This document shows positions 26,249-34,126 of a stretch of 49,203 nucleotides of DNA, in pieces (the first letter of the stretch is position 1; each line of letters starts with the position of its first letter). Under the pieces are notes generated by a model. It saw only the letters and a list, made by a program, of their open reading frames with translations. It was not told the origin of the DNA and made no database searches. The stretch lies in contig CAJQNJ010000016.1 in the NCBI GenBank assembly GCA_905479685.1, positions 1-49,203 on the forward strand. The letters are read 5' to 3'. The position numbers were made by a program, and so were the translations under genes. Source of the stretch: an uncultured Acidimicrobiales bacterium. Lineage in GTDB: Bacteria; Actinomycetota; Acidimicrobiia; Acidimicrobiales; SHLQ01.

Positions 26249-27256
26249 TCAGCTGTTCCAGCCAGCGCGGACTTCGTCCTTGGCGGCGTCGGTGAGAGGC
26301 ACGTAGCCCACCTCACCGACCGCCTGGTCGAGCCCGTCCGTGACGTAGAAGTCAACGAATGCGCGGAGTGCGGGGGACTCCGCCGCTTTCGCGTCGTTGA
26401 CATAGATGTAGAGGTTGCGAGAAATCGGGTATTCGTTGGAGGCGATCGTCTCCACGTTCGCTTCGATGCAGCCATCGCCGCCATCGACCTCGAGCAGCTT
26501 CACTTCAGCGTTTGCTGCGAAGGCGAATCCGACCCAACCAAGGCTGGTATCTGAGGACTGAATACCCTGAAGGATGATGTTGTCCTCTGCAGATGGGTTG
26601 TAGTCCGAGCGAGCCCCGGCCGCGACGCCCCGCTCCTCAGCAATGTCTTCGAGGACGATCTCGACGAAGCTGTCGAAGGTCCCCGACTCGGCACCAGGAC
26701 CAAAGATGTCCAACGGCGCATCCGGCAGGCCGTCACCGAGAACGTCATTGGCACCAGCCCACGTGTCGATGCCCTCGGACTCAGGACCAATCAGTCCATA
26801 CAGGTTCTCGAACGTCACACAATCGACCGCCGAGTTCGCTGTATTGGTCATGACACCGATGCCATCGATACCAACCAGGATCTCGGTGTACGCGATTCCT
26901 TCAGCTGCGCACGCTTCGGCCTCAGCGTCCTTGATCGCGCGAGATGCACCAGAAATATCGGTCTCGTCGGAACAGAACTTCTGGAATCCATCACCGGTAC
27001 CGGGACCCTCGACATCAACAAACACGTCGGGTGCAACATCTTCGAACAGCTCTGCGACACGAACCGAAACCGGCTCGACTGTCGACGAACCGGAGATGAA
27101 GATCTCGCCTGCTACGTCCGACGAGTCGTCGTCGCCATTGACATCGGGGTCCGCGGCGGCGTCGCCATCGCCGTCAGAACCACATGCTGCGGCGATCAGC
27201 GCCGTCGCCATGATCAGAGCCAGCAGACGAGTCAGCTGGCGAAATCCACGTGTCAC
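26249..27256 (-). CDS. pstS: Phosphate-binding lipoprotein PstS
   Basis: A 335-residue lipoprotein: positively charged N-terminus, hydrophobic stretch and lipobox-like IAAAC with Cys25, then an acidic linker rich in Asp and Gly. The mature domain has phosphate-binding signatures: FISGSSTVEPVSVRVAELF, the GTGDGFQKFCSDETDISGASR block, and FGPGAESGTFDSF. It captures phosphate outside the membrane and delivers it to PstCA. The start is GTG 27256, backed by a perfect AGGAGG ribosome site. It is first in the pst operon, directly behind a Pho box. Confidence 0.95.
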   Translation of the reverse strand: MTRGFRQLTRLLALIMATALIAAACGSDGDGDAAADPDVNGDDDSSDVAGEIFISGSSTVEPVSVRVAELFEDVAPDVFVDVEGPGTGDGFQKFCSDETDISGASRAIKDAEAEACAAEGIAYTEILVGIDGIGVMTNTANSAVDCVTFENLYGLIGPESEGIDTWAGANDVLGDGLPDAPLDIFGPGAESGTFDSFVEIVLEDIAEERGVAAGARSDYNPSAEDNIILQGIQSSDTSLGWVGFAFAANAEVKLLEVDGGDGCIEANVETIASNEYPISRNLYIYVNDAKAAESPALRAFVDFYVTDGLDQAVGEVGYVPLTDAAKDEVRAGWNS

Positions 27257-27341
27257 GGTAGCCCTCCTGAGGGAATGCAGGCGAACGTTTCACCCACTCA
27301 CCCTCCGGAAGCTACGGGGGTTGGCTTACGTACACGTTCTC

Positions 27342-27363
27342 CTGAGGTGAACATCAGGTAAAC
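27342..27363 (-). promoter_or_regulatory. Pho box (two 11-bp direct repeats) upstream of pstS
   Basis: On the strand of pstS the sequence reads GTTTACCTGAT followed directly by GTTCACCTCAG, two 11-base units of the consensus GTTCACC plus four bases. This is the form bound by actinobacterial PhoP/RegX3-type regulators. It sits about 86 bases before the pstS start codon. The only phoB-like gene seen is the last gene of the operon it would control, implying positive feedback under phosphate limitation. Confidence 0.7.
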
Positions 27364-27450
27364 GTCGTTCCTCGGCCTGACGGCCTCGTCACTTACGGCC
27401 TTTCTCTCCTGGCGGCTCGAAACGCCAACATGCCGTTCACGGCCTCTGGT

Positions 27451-27888
27451 TCAGCGGAGCACTTCGTCGATTCGGCCGGACATCACGAGATTGGAAAAGG
27501 CCGTTCGGTCCGTGATGTACGTGAGACGTTCCACAACGCTGGCGGCACGAACCCAGGCGATCATGTCCACTTCTTGGTTTGGTTCAAAGGTCCCTGAGAG
27601 GACCGTCATCAACCAATACCGAACTTCCTTGCGACTGCCGTTGCGGTCGAGGTAGGTCAGCGAAGGTAGCGAAGGCTTGTGCATCTTGCACTCGAACCCG
27701 GTTTCCTCGAGTACCTCACGCATTGCGGCTTCCTTGAACTTCTCGCCCTCTTCGAGCTTGCCTTTCGGAAAGCTCCAGTCGTTGTAGCGCTGACGATGAA
27801 CGAGCAGGACCTTTGGTCCATTGTTGCTCGTGCTTGACCGGATGATGATTCCTCCTGCCGCCTTGACTTCTGCTGTTGATTTCGCCAC
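27451..27888 (-). CDS. Nudix (MutT-family) hydrolase linked to ppk1
   Basis: A 145-residue protein with a complete Nudix box starting at Gly43 (GKLEEGEKF, then REVLEETGF, with the metal-binding glutamates near residues 58-62). It hydrolyses nucleoside diphosphates linked to another group, such as 8-oxo-dGTP, diadenosine polyphosphates or inositol pyrophosphates. The gene starts 5 bases after the ppk1 stop, as the mycobacterial mutT1 gene does next to ppk1. Here the C-terminal histidine-phosphatase domain of MutT1 is missing. A role in nucleotide or polyphosphate balance is inferred. Confidence 0.9.
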   Translation of the reverse strand: MAKSTAEVKAAGGIIIRSSTSNNGPKVLLVHRQRYNDWSFPKGKLEEGEKFKEAAMREVLEETGFECKMHKPSLPSLTYLDRNGSRKEVRYWLMTVLSGTFEPNQEVDMIAWVRAASVVERLTYITDRTAFSNLVMSGRIDEVLR

Positions 27889-27893
27889 CGCAC

Positions 27894-30032
27894 TCAGCTC
27901 CGGGAACTCGATGATTTCCGGCGGTGTTTCGCCGCATCCTCGAATGCCTCGTGAAGATCAAGCAACCCCTCGTGGGCTTCTCGGGTCCACGATCCATCAG
28001 GGCCGAGGTCCCAGCTCTGGAGATTTGGCTGCAGTTCCATCTCGAGTGTCTGCAAGAGACGTGCTTCGACAGACGGATCAGAGATCGCAACAAGTGTCTC
28101 GACTCGATGGTCGAGGTTCCGTTGCATCACGTCTGCCGAACCCATGTACACAATGGATTCGTCTTCTCCCCGGCCGTTGGCGAAGTAGTACAGCCGGGCG
28201 TGTTCGAGATATCGCCCGATCGTCGATCGAACACGAATGTTCTCGGACAGACCCGGAACCCCTGGCCGCAGCCCGCAGATCCCGCGGACCAGACAGTCAA
28301 CTTCCACACCCGCCTGGCTAGCCTCGTAGAGGAGCCCGATGATGCTGGGATCAACCAACGAGTTCATCTTCACGATGATGCGACCGTTTGCCGAACGCAT
28401 CTCCTGGCGGATCAGATCGCTGATCCCTGAACGGAGCCCAGCGGGGGCCACGAGAAGATCGTCATAGCTGACATCGCCGCCGTAGCCCGTGAGCGTGTTG
28501 AAAAGTACGGCAACTTCGTCGCCGAGTTTCTCGCTCGAGGTCAACAGCCCGAAGTCGCAATAGAGTCGTGCCGTTCCCTGGTTGTAGTTGCCCGTGCCGA
28601 AGTGGCAATACCGAACCATGCGTCCCGCTTCACGACGGACAACCATTGTCATCTTTGCGTGGATCTTCAGCCCGGTAATCCCGTAAGTCACGTGGACACC
28701 AGCCTGCTCCAACGTCTTGGCCCATTCGATGTTTGCTCGTTCGTCGAAACGGGCCCGAAGTTCGATGAGCACCGCAACCTGTTTGCCCTGCTCGGCGGCT
28801 CGTACGAGGGAGCGGATGATGGAACTGTCACTCGAGGTCCTGTAGAGCGTCATCTTGATCGCCACGACATCGGGATCTGAGGCAGCTCGACGAATCAGAT
28901 CCTGGATCGACGCTGTAAACGATTCGTACGGGTGATGCACGAGCAGGTCTCGAGCTCTCAGCTCCTCGAACAGATCGACTTCCTCACCGCTGCGTTGCGA
29001 CACGCGAGCGGGAACCACTGGTGAGAAGTCATCGAACCGAAGGTCAGGACGGTCGAGCTTCATCAGCGACCAGAGGTCGCTCGAGGCAAGAAAGCCATGT
29101 TCGACATAGATATCGCTCTCGTCGATCTGAAGCTCGCGACGAAGCAGCGAATGGATCGATTCGCCAGAGCTCGTACCAATCTCGAGCCGGACGGCGTTTC
29201 CGAATCGACGTCGACGCAGTTCCATTTCGACGAGTTCGAGGAGATCATCTGCCTCTTCATCTCGATAGTTCAGGTCGGCGTTTCTCGTCACACGAAACGC
29301 AAGATGTTCGACAATCTCCAGGCCAGGGAAGAGCTGGTCGAGATGAGCGACGATGAGGTCCTCGACGCGAATGAACATACCGGGTGCTGTGAGCTCCACG
29401 AGTCGGTCGAGTGAGCCCGGCACCTTGATGCGAGCGAACCGGCTTCGTTCGTCCTCGAGGCGTCGAACACGAACCCCGAGGTTGAGCGAGAGGTCCGAGA
29501 TGTAGGGAAATGGGTGGCCGGGGTCGACGGCGAGCGGCGTCAGGATCGGGAACACCTGCTCGTCGAAATAGGCATCAGCAAGCTTCTGGTCAGCCGGCTC
29601 GAGTTCGTCGTACCCCAAGATCGACACGCCCTGAAGCCGAAGCTGGGGAATGAGCTGATTGGTGAAGACGTCCTGGCGATATCGCTCGAGCTGTTCTACA
29701 GCCACCCGAATCGCGTCGAGCTGCTCCTCAGGGGTGCGACCGTCCGGTGTCCGGACACGGACCTCGCCCGCGACGAGATCGCGAAGGCCAGCGACGCGAA
29801 CTTGGAAGAACTCGTCGAGATTGCTGCCGTAGATGGCGACGTACTTGAGCCGCTCGAGGAGAGGGATCTTGACATCAGCGGCGAGCGCGAGAACCCGAGC
29901 ATTGAACGACAGCCAGCTCAACTCTCGATTGAGGTAGTGCGTCGGGTTGAAATCAACCGGTGCGATCGAGAACGAGCGGCCATCAACATCGATGACGTCA
30001 AACGGATCTTGCACCACGAGCTCCTTGGACAT
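27894..30032 (-). CDS. ppk1: Polyphosphate kinase 1
   Basis: A protein of about 712 residues with all PPK1 domains: N-terminal helices (YLNRELSWLSFNARVL), head domain, and the two phospholipase-D-like C domains. The phosphorylated histidine is in TGLKIHAKMT (about residue 458) and the second conserved histidine in RYCHFGTGNYN (~477). RELSWL and YEASQAGVEVDCLVRGICGLRPG are strongly family-specific. It makes polyphosphate from ATP reversibly. ATG 30032 is the likely start; the in-frame ATG 30089 adds 19 residues. It lies next to the pst-pho cluster, connecting phosphate uptake with storage. Confidence 0.95.
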   Translation of the reverse strand: MSKELVVQDPFDVIDVDGRSFSIAPVDFNPTHYLNRELSWLSFNARVLALAADVKIPLLERLKYVAIYGSNLDEFFQVRVAGLRDLVAGEVRVRTPDGRTPEEQLDAIRVAVEQLERYRQDVFTNQLIPQLRLQGVSILGYDELEPADQKLADAYFDEQVFPILTPLAVDPGHPFPYISDLSLNLGVRVRRLEDERSRFARIKVPGSLDRLVELTAPGMFIRVEDLIVAHLDQLFPGLEIVEHLAFRVTRNADLNYRDEEADDLLELVEMELRRRRFGNAVRLEIGTSSGESIHSLLRRELQIDESDIYVEHGFLASSDLWSLMKLDRPDLRFDDFSPVVPARVSQRSGEEVDLFEELRARDLLVHHPYESFTASIQDLIRRAASDPDVVAIKMTLYRTSSDSSIIRSLVRAAEQGKQVAVLIELRARFDERANIEWAKTLEQAGVHVTYGITGLKIHAKMTMVVRREAGRMVRYCHFGTGNYNQGTARLYCDFGLLTSSEKLGDEVAVLFNTLTGYGGDVSYDDLLVAPAGLRSGISDLIRQEMRSANGRIIVKMNSLVDPSIIGLLYEASQAGVEVDCLVRGICGLRPGVPGLSENIRVRSTIGRYLEHARLYYFANGRGEDESIVYMGSADVMQRNLDHRVETLVAISDPSVEARLLQTLEMELQPNLQSWDLGPDGSWTREAHEGLLDLHEAFEDAAKHRRKSSSSRS

Positions 30033-30129
30033 GCCGTGCCCATCGGACAGCGCACGGCTCCTGTTAGGTAAGCCGAAGTTGGACAACAACGCTAAACGGA
30101 TCGGTCATGGGGAGTCCGATTCGCTCAGT

Positions 30130-30411
30130 TCACGTACGTGGAGCTGGCTCTTCCTCTTCGTAGCCGAGGTCCCACTCGATGTAGATACGTTCACGCTCAC
30201 CATCTCGATTCACTCGTTCGCGATTGCGACGAAACTGCGGATCGTGTGGTGGCAACAACAACAAACGGGCCGTGACCCTGTCGCGGAACCCATCCATCAA
30301 GGGAGCCTCTCCCGAGATCGTACGAATGTCCCAATGTGGTGCAACCGGACCCTGATACACGATTTTTGCGTGACCTTGAGCGGGGAGTTGCTCTTCCATG
30401 GCGTTCGACAT
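30130..30411 (-). CDS. Uncharacterised 93-residue protein upstream of ppk1
   Basis: I do not recognise this protein. It is hydrophilic, with an aromatic/basic middle part (VAPHWDIRTISGEAPLMDGF, RDRVTARLLLLPPHDPQF) and an acidic tail (EEEEPAP). ATG 30411 is preceded by GAGAGGAA at good distance; an in-frame ATG 24 bases earlier lacks one. It is on the same strand as ppk1, 97 bases from it, and divergent from a whiB gene. A role near polyphosphate metabolism or WhiB control is only positional. Confidence 0.6.
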   Translation of the reverse strand: MSNAMEEQLPAQGHAKIVYQGPVAPHWDIRTISGEAPLMDGFRDRVTARLLLLPPHDPQFRRNRERVNRDGERERIYIEWDLGYEEEEPAPRT

Positions 30412-30508
30412 GACATTCCTCTCGAAACGGGACAAACCCGCGTGAACTCGAGGGTCAGGCTAGCGTTGCAACGACCAGGGAGACGCACCTTTTCTGCCGC
30501 ACTGAAAT

Positions 30509-30534
30509 GAAAGTTCTCCTTTACGGGAACTTTC
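30509..30534. promoter_or_regulatory. Inverted repeat in the divergent region ahead of whiB
   Basis: GAAAGTTC (30509-30516) and GAACTTTC (30527-30534) form a perfect 8-base dyad with a 10-base spacer. It lies 49 bases before the whiB start at 30583 and in the spacer shared with the divergent 93-residue gene. GGAAC at 30526 and GTA at 30549 are spaced by 18 bases, loosely like an ECF-sigma promoter. An operator or promoter element is plausible but unproven. Confidence 0.35.
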
Positions 30535-30582
30535 GGTCCGGTCTGGGCGTAGTACAGTTGCGAACACTCGGAGGTGTTTCTC

Positions 30583-30849
30583 ATGGAACCGAACTGGATG
30601 GCCCGAGGGCTGTGCGCTAATCAACCCCCCGAAACCTTCTTTCCCAGCGATGGGGTCGGAGTCGAAGTGGCCAAGCGAATCTGCGCCACGTGCCCGGTGA
30701 AGGACGGCTGTCTGGAGTACGCGCTCGAGAATCGAATCGACCACGGCGTGTGGGGTGGGTGCTCCGAGCGACAACGGCGACGGATCCTCAAAGCCCGTCG
30801 CAAGGACGCAGAAAAGGTTGCCAAGGCAGAACGTAAGGTGCGCCTCTAA
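30583..30849 (+). CDS. WhiB-family iron-sulfur transcriptional regulator
   Basis: An 88-residue Wbl protein. Four conserved cysteines (Cys11, Cys34, Cys37, Cys43) would bind a redox- and NO-sensitive 4Fe-4S cluster. The GVWGG turn at 55-59 is followed by a basic C-terminal helix (RQRRRILKARRK) expected to contact DNA or the sigma-70 region. GGAGG lies 8 bases before ATG 30583. It does not match one numbered Wbl class well enough to name. It ends at a bidirectional terminator opposite a whiB-tatA operon. Confidence 0.95.
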   Translation: MEPNWMARGLCANQPPETFFPSDGVGVEVAKRICATCPVKDGCLEYALENRIDHGVWGGCSERQRRRILKARRKDAEKVAKAERKVRL

Positions 30850-30910
30850 GCCATTTACGGCCATTTACGCAGACCCGTTGGCGCTCGCTCCTGTCGGCGC
30901 TGAACGCACG

Positions 30911-30935
30911 AAGGCACCGGCCCGGCCGGTGCCTT
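30911..30935. terminator. Bidirectional hairpin terminator between whiB and tatA
   Basis: AAGGCACCGGCC (30911-30922) and GGCCGGTGCCTT (30924-30935) are perfectly complementary, with one base between, forming a long GC-rich stem flanked by A and T runs. It sits between two convergent transcription units (whiB on plus, whiB-tatA on minus) and would serve both. Confidence 0.8.
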
Positions 30936-30974
30936 CTTCAATGTTGTGACTGATGTTTGCCGATCAGGGGCGCG

Positions 30975-31148
30975 TTACGCGTCCTTGACCTCTTTGGATT
31001 CTTCGTCCTCGAGGCCGTCGGAAACTCCATCCTTGAACTCTTTTTGGGCCTGCCCGAGAGAGCGGGCCAGTTTCGGCAGCTTTGCGCCCCCGAAAAGGAC
31101 AAGAATGACGACAAGAACGATCAGAAGCTCTGGTGCACCAAGATTCAT
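30975..31148 (-). CDS. tatA: Sec-independent translocase subunit TatA
   Basis: A 57-residue protein, short but complete: N-terminal membrane helix (APELLIVLVVILVLFG), the hinge FGGAKLPKLARSLGQAQKEF, an amphipathic helix, and an acidic tail. The Phe-Gly pair at the hinge is the TatA hallmark. It builds the twin-arginine export pore with TatC, which is not in this window. ATG 31148 is 17 bases after the stop of the second whiB gene, so the two form an operon. Confidence 0.9.
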   Translation of the reverse strand: MNLGAPELLIVLVVILVLFGGAKLPKLARSLGQAQKEFKDGVSDGLEDEESKEVKDA

Positions 31149-31165
31149 GTTGCCAATGGTAGCAA

Positions 31166-31450
31166 CTAACTTGTCGCTTCTGCTGCCACCGCAGCACGGG
31201 CCAGCGCACGTTGCCGTCTGATTCGACGTCGTTCCCGCTCGCTCATGCCACCCCAGATACCGAATTTCTCGCCATTCTGCAGCGCATATTCGAGGCAATC
31301 ATCGCGTACCACACAGCCGCGACAGACCTCCTTGGCTTCCTTCGTGGATGCCCCGCGTTCTGGGAAGAAGAGATCGGGGTCCACACCAAGGCAGTTCGCG
31401 AAGTCATGCCAAGTTGGTTCATCTTTGTCGGACGCGCCCAAGATTACCAT
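31166..31450 (-). CDS. WhiB2/WhmD-like iron-sulfur regulator
   Basis: A 94-residue Wbl protein with cluster cysteines Cys20, Cys43, Cys46 and Cys52, the turn GIWGG (64-68), and a basic end (SERERRRIRRQR). The stretches LFFPERGASTKEAKEVC and CLEYALQNGEKFGIWGG strongly resemble WhiB2/WhmD, which acts in actinobacterial septation and cell division. ATG 31450 is supported by a purine-rich AGCAGGA site upstream. It is the first gene of a two-gene operon with tatA. Confidence 0.95.
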   Translation of the reverse strand: MVILGASDKDEPTWHDFANCLGVDPDLFFPERGASTKEAKEVCRGCVVRDDCLEYALQNGEKFGIWGGMSERERRRIRRQRALARAAVAAEATS

Positions 31451-31685
31451 CGTGTGTCCTGCTCCAAACTCTCCGCCGTACCAACGCGCGCGTCGACAGC
31501 GATCGTCGTCATTCTTGTGTGAACGACGAATCCGCCGTATCTCCCGTGATGTAATTACAACACTGTAACCCAACAGATGTAAAGCTGGAATCCTTGAAAT
31601 CTCAAACTTTTCTGACAACATTGCCAACTCTGGCCACACCACTCGCGCACACAACACGGGCCGCAGAGGCAAACGTGACAAAATC
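31451..31685. promoter_or_regulatory. AT-rich divergent region between whiB2-like and LOG genes
   Basis: This 235-base spacer is clearly more AT-rich than its neighbours and holds the promoters of both genes. It contains the perfect palindrome TGTAATTACA at 31550-31559, and TGTAA recurs at 31564 and 31576. Similar half-sites at about one-turn spacing could be a regulator site, but no known consensus fits. No gene was found in it. Confidence 0.3.
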
Positions 31686-32819
31686 ATGACGACGTCATCT
31701 CCTGAGGGCATCCAACGCGCACCACTGATTACCGAATGTGCCGAGGTGATCTCGCTCGACCAGTTCGATGCTCTCATGGAGGGCGAGTTGAGTCAGAGCG
31801 CACTCGCAATTCAAGGTCTCGACCTGCGCGACAGAGAACGCTCGCTCTCCAGTCGACCCTGGCCCCATACGGTGTTTCTGGGATGTCTGATGACACCGAC
31901 CGCGGAAGGTCACGTCGCCGCCTCGGGCGCAACGATCTTCCCGCCGTTCGCCCGAATCCCGTACAACCCATACCGAGGACACCTCTACTCCCCCGAGGAA
32001 CTCCGCGCCGACGACCTCGATGCACGGATCTATGCGCACCAAGCTCGCTGGCGAGCCGAACCGCCTGCACCGATCATCGAAGCTCTCGCTCAGCGCATTC
32101 ATGATCATGCGATCGACGACGCCCTCGACGGGTTCTTGAGCAACCACGAGCAGGTGGTGGCGATCATGGGCGGACACGGTCTTCACCGAGATGTCGAAAC
32201 ATACCGCTCGGTCGCGCTGGTCGCCCGAGCACTGACTCGGTCGGGAATGCTCGTCGTCACCGGTGGCGGTCCCGGCGCGATGGAAGCGGGCAACCTCGGC
32301 GCGTGGATGGCTCCCCATGATGACCAGGCGCTCGATGATGCGATCCAGCTACTGGCTACAGCGGTGGACTACACCACCGGCGACTACCTCGCCGCAAGCA
32401 TGTCGGTGACCGCTCGTTACCCGACAGGATCAACAAGCCTCGCCATTCCCACATGGTTCTACGGGCACGAACCGACCAATACCTTTGCAACCGATGTTGC
32501 CAAATACTTCTCGAACAGCATTCGAGAGGATGGGCTGCTCGCAATCGCAACCCACGGTGTTGTGTACACACCAGGAGCCGCAGGGACCGTGCAGGAGGTG
32601 TTCATGGATGCGACACAGAACCACTACGTCACCTTCGACGTCATCTCGCCAATGGTGTTCCTCGACTCCTCCTACTGGAGCGACGATCGGCTCGCTGCGC
32701 CAAAACTGCTCCGCCAGTTGGCTGGCGACAGACCGTATGCGGACATGATCGCCGTACTCGACGACCCCGAGGCGGTCGTCTCATTCATTCACCAGCACCC
32801 ACCGCGAGCCGTCGACTGA
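31686..32819 (+). CDS. LOG-family (SLOG/Rossmann) nucleotide-binding protein
   Basis: A 377-residue protein. The C-terminal two-thirds has the LOG/lysine-decarboxylase-like Rossmann motifs: VVAIMGGHG, MLVVTGGGPGAMEAGNLGA, and TPGAAGTVQEVFMDATQNHY, the last corresponding to the PGGxGTxxE phosphoribohydrolase motif with its first Gly pair altered. LOG proteins release cytokinin bases from nucleoside monophosphates; many bacterial relatives act on other nucleotides. The first ~150 residues are an extra domain without recognised motif. Its 3' end overlaps the tail of the decayed HD gene on the other strand. Confidence 0.75.
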   Translation: MTTSSPEGIQRAPLITECAEVISLDQFDALMEGELSQSALAIQGLDLRDRERSLSSRPWPHTVFLGCLMTPTAEGHVAASGATIFPPFARIPYNPYRGHLYSPEELRADDLDARIYAHQARWRAEPPAPIIEALAQRIHDHAIDDALDGFLSNHEQVVAIMGGHGLHRDVETYRSVALVARALTRSGMLVVTGGGPGAMEAGNLGAWMAPHDDQALDDAIQLLATAVDYTTGDYLAASMSVTARYPTGSTSLAIPTWFYGHEPTNTFATDVAKYFSNSIREDGLLAIATHGVVYTPGAAGTVQEVFMDATQNHYVTFDVISPMVFLDSSYWSDDRLAAPKLLRQLAGDRPYADMIAVLDDPEAVVSFIHQHPPRAVD

Positions 32820-33230
32820 CCTCGTGATCGACGGTTCAGCGTGGCTTGCAAGAGCGGGCGATAGTGATCGAGTGGAGGGATGGTCAGGCCCGGAACCTTG
32901 CCATCGTCGTCCCAACGTCGGAGTCGAATGGCGTCGGCGGCAGCTGTGCCCGATCGTGGGGCCGAAGTGCGGCTGAAGCCATCGCTGCGCGACGCGATCG
33001 TGATCCCAGTCGCCGGCAAGGTAGTCCTCAGTGCCGCGGGCACGAGCTTGAAGGAGGTGGCCAAGATCGTGGAGCAGCGCTGCGACAACAAGCGTTCCGT
33101 CTGCATGCTCGGACACGGCACGCGCAGCAGTCTGCAACGAGTGGTCGAGGAGCGAGACCCGCTCGTCGTATCCGCTGGCGCCGTAAGCAGCAAAGAGGTC
33201 GAAGATCTCGTCGACCGCGTCGACGGTCAC
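32789..33230 (-). pseudogene. HD-domain protein (PhnZ-like) gene with out-of-frame internal deletion
   Basis: The first ~94 codons encode the start of a PhnZ-like HD-domain protein: DEIFDLFAAYGASGYDERVS, LLDHSLQTA, ALLHDLGHLL and DWDHDRVAQRWL, then HFGPTIG at about 32949. The family's next blocks (LHVAAKRYL and the LSPAS/GGPMS region) are absent. In the other frame just downstream, ADAIRLRRWDDDGKVPGL and LDHYRPLLQATL appear, which is the family's normal C-terminus. About 70 codons are missing and the frame is broken, so the protein lacks two metal ligands. The intact frame alone reads on to 32781 as unrelated sequence. The gene follows the hydrolase with a 4-base overlap. Confidence 0.75.
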
Positions 33231-34126
33231 GAGGTTGGCACGACCTCGTCGAGGAGCGCTGCGAGCTCGACTGGCATGTCGCCTTGGATGCTGTGCCCGG
33301 CATCGAGAAAATATTCGATGCGCGCATCAGGACGACGGCGCCTCAACTCGGCCTCATCATCGTCGTCGACCACCGATTGCGGTCGCATACCCCGCGCCAG
33401 CACCACGGGCCCCGAGTGGTCCTCGAGCGCGTCCCACAGCTGCCCATGATCACGATCGATGCGTTCGGGCTCGAATACCCGGTGCCTGGCATGTCGCCAT
33501 ACCCAACTGCCGTCCTCACGTTGTTCTGCATTGTGGAGAATCCCTCGGCGAAGCGAAGCCTCACTCCTCGTCGGATTGAATTCGACGGTTCGGGCAAGAA
33601 GATCGTCGAAGTTGTCGAAGCTCTCCGGTCCATTCACGAACGCGGCGATGTCTTTAGCCTTGCCGTGGTTGACGCCAGGCGTGATGTCGATGAGCACCAT
33701 CGTGTCCACCAATTCAGGTGCATGGGCAGAAAGTGCGATGGTCGTGAGCCCGCCGAGGCTCATCCCTACGATGACGCGTGCACGCGGGGCAAGCGAACGA
33801 ATCGCGACCGCGATGTCCTCGGCGTTGCGTGCAACATTCGCTGCACCATTCGCTGGAGCGCCCGAGTGACCATGTCCGGGCATGTCCAAGGCGACGAGCG
33901 GTCGACCGAGGGCCAAACACACCGTGTCCCAGGTGTGGGCGTTCTGGGCCCCACCATGGATCAAGACGAGCTCGGCTGGCTCGACACCCCAGACCAGTGC
34001 GCTCAGCGCTCGCTCATCGTCCAACAGGACCGTGTCGCGTCGAACGACAGGTTGTGCGTCGAATGCGATGTCGTACTCGAGAGCGTTGTCGGCGAAGAAG
34101 GCGAACTCGTCATACTCAGCCGGCAC
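33227..34126 (-). CDS. Alpha/beta hydrolase
   Basis: A 299-residue alpha/beta-fold hydrolase. The oxyanion loop is LVLIHGGAQNAHTW, the nucleophile elbow VGMSLGG has Ser123, and DAGHSIQGD near residue 275 supplies the catalytic His. The N-terminal ~40 residues look like an additional strand region. It starts 11 bases inside the end of the VWA gene, so it is translated from the same message, and its stop overlaps the decayed HD gene. The substrate is unknown. Confidence 0.88.
   Translation of the reverse strand: MPAEYDEFAFFADNALEYDIAFDAQPVVRRDTVLLDDERALSALVWGVEPAELVLIHGGAQNAHTWDTVCLALGRPLVALDMPGHGHSGAPANGAANVARNAEDIAVAIRSLAPRARVIVGMSLGGLTTIALSAHAPELVDTMVLIDITPGVNHGKAKDIAAFVNGPESFDNFDDLLARTVEFNPTRSEASLRRGILHNAEQREDGSWVWRHARHRVFEPERIDRDHGQLWDALEDHSGPVVLARGMRPQSVVDDDDEAELRRRRPDARIEYFLDAGHSIQGDMPVELAALLDEVVPTS

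Noticed and set aside
30507-30620. 37-codon frame beginning MKVLLYGNF inside the dyad ahead of whiB
   Set aside because: It overlaps the whiB start in another frame and lacks its own ribosome site; the dyad itself explains the pattern better.
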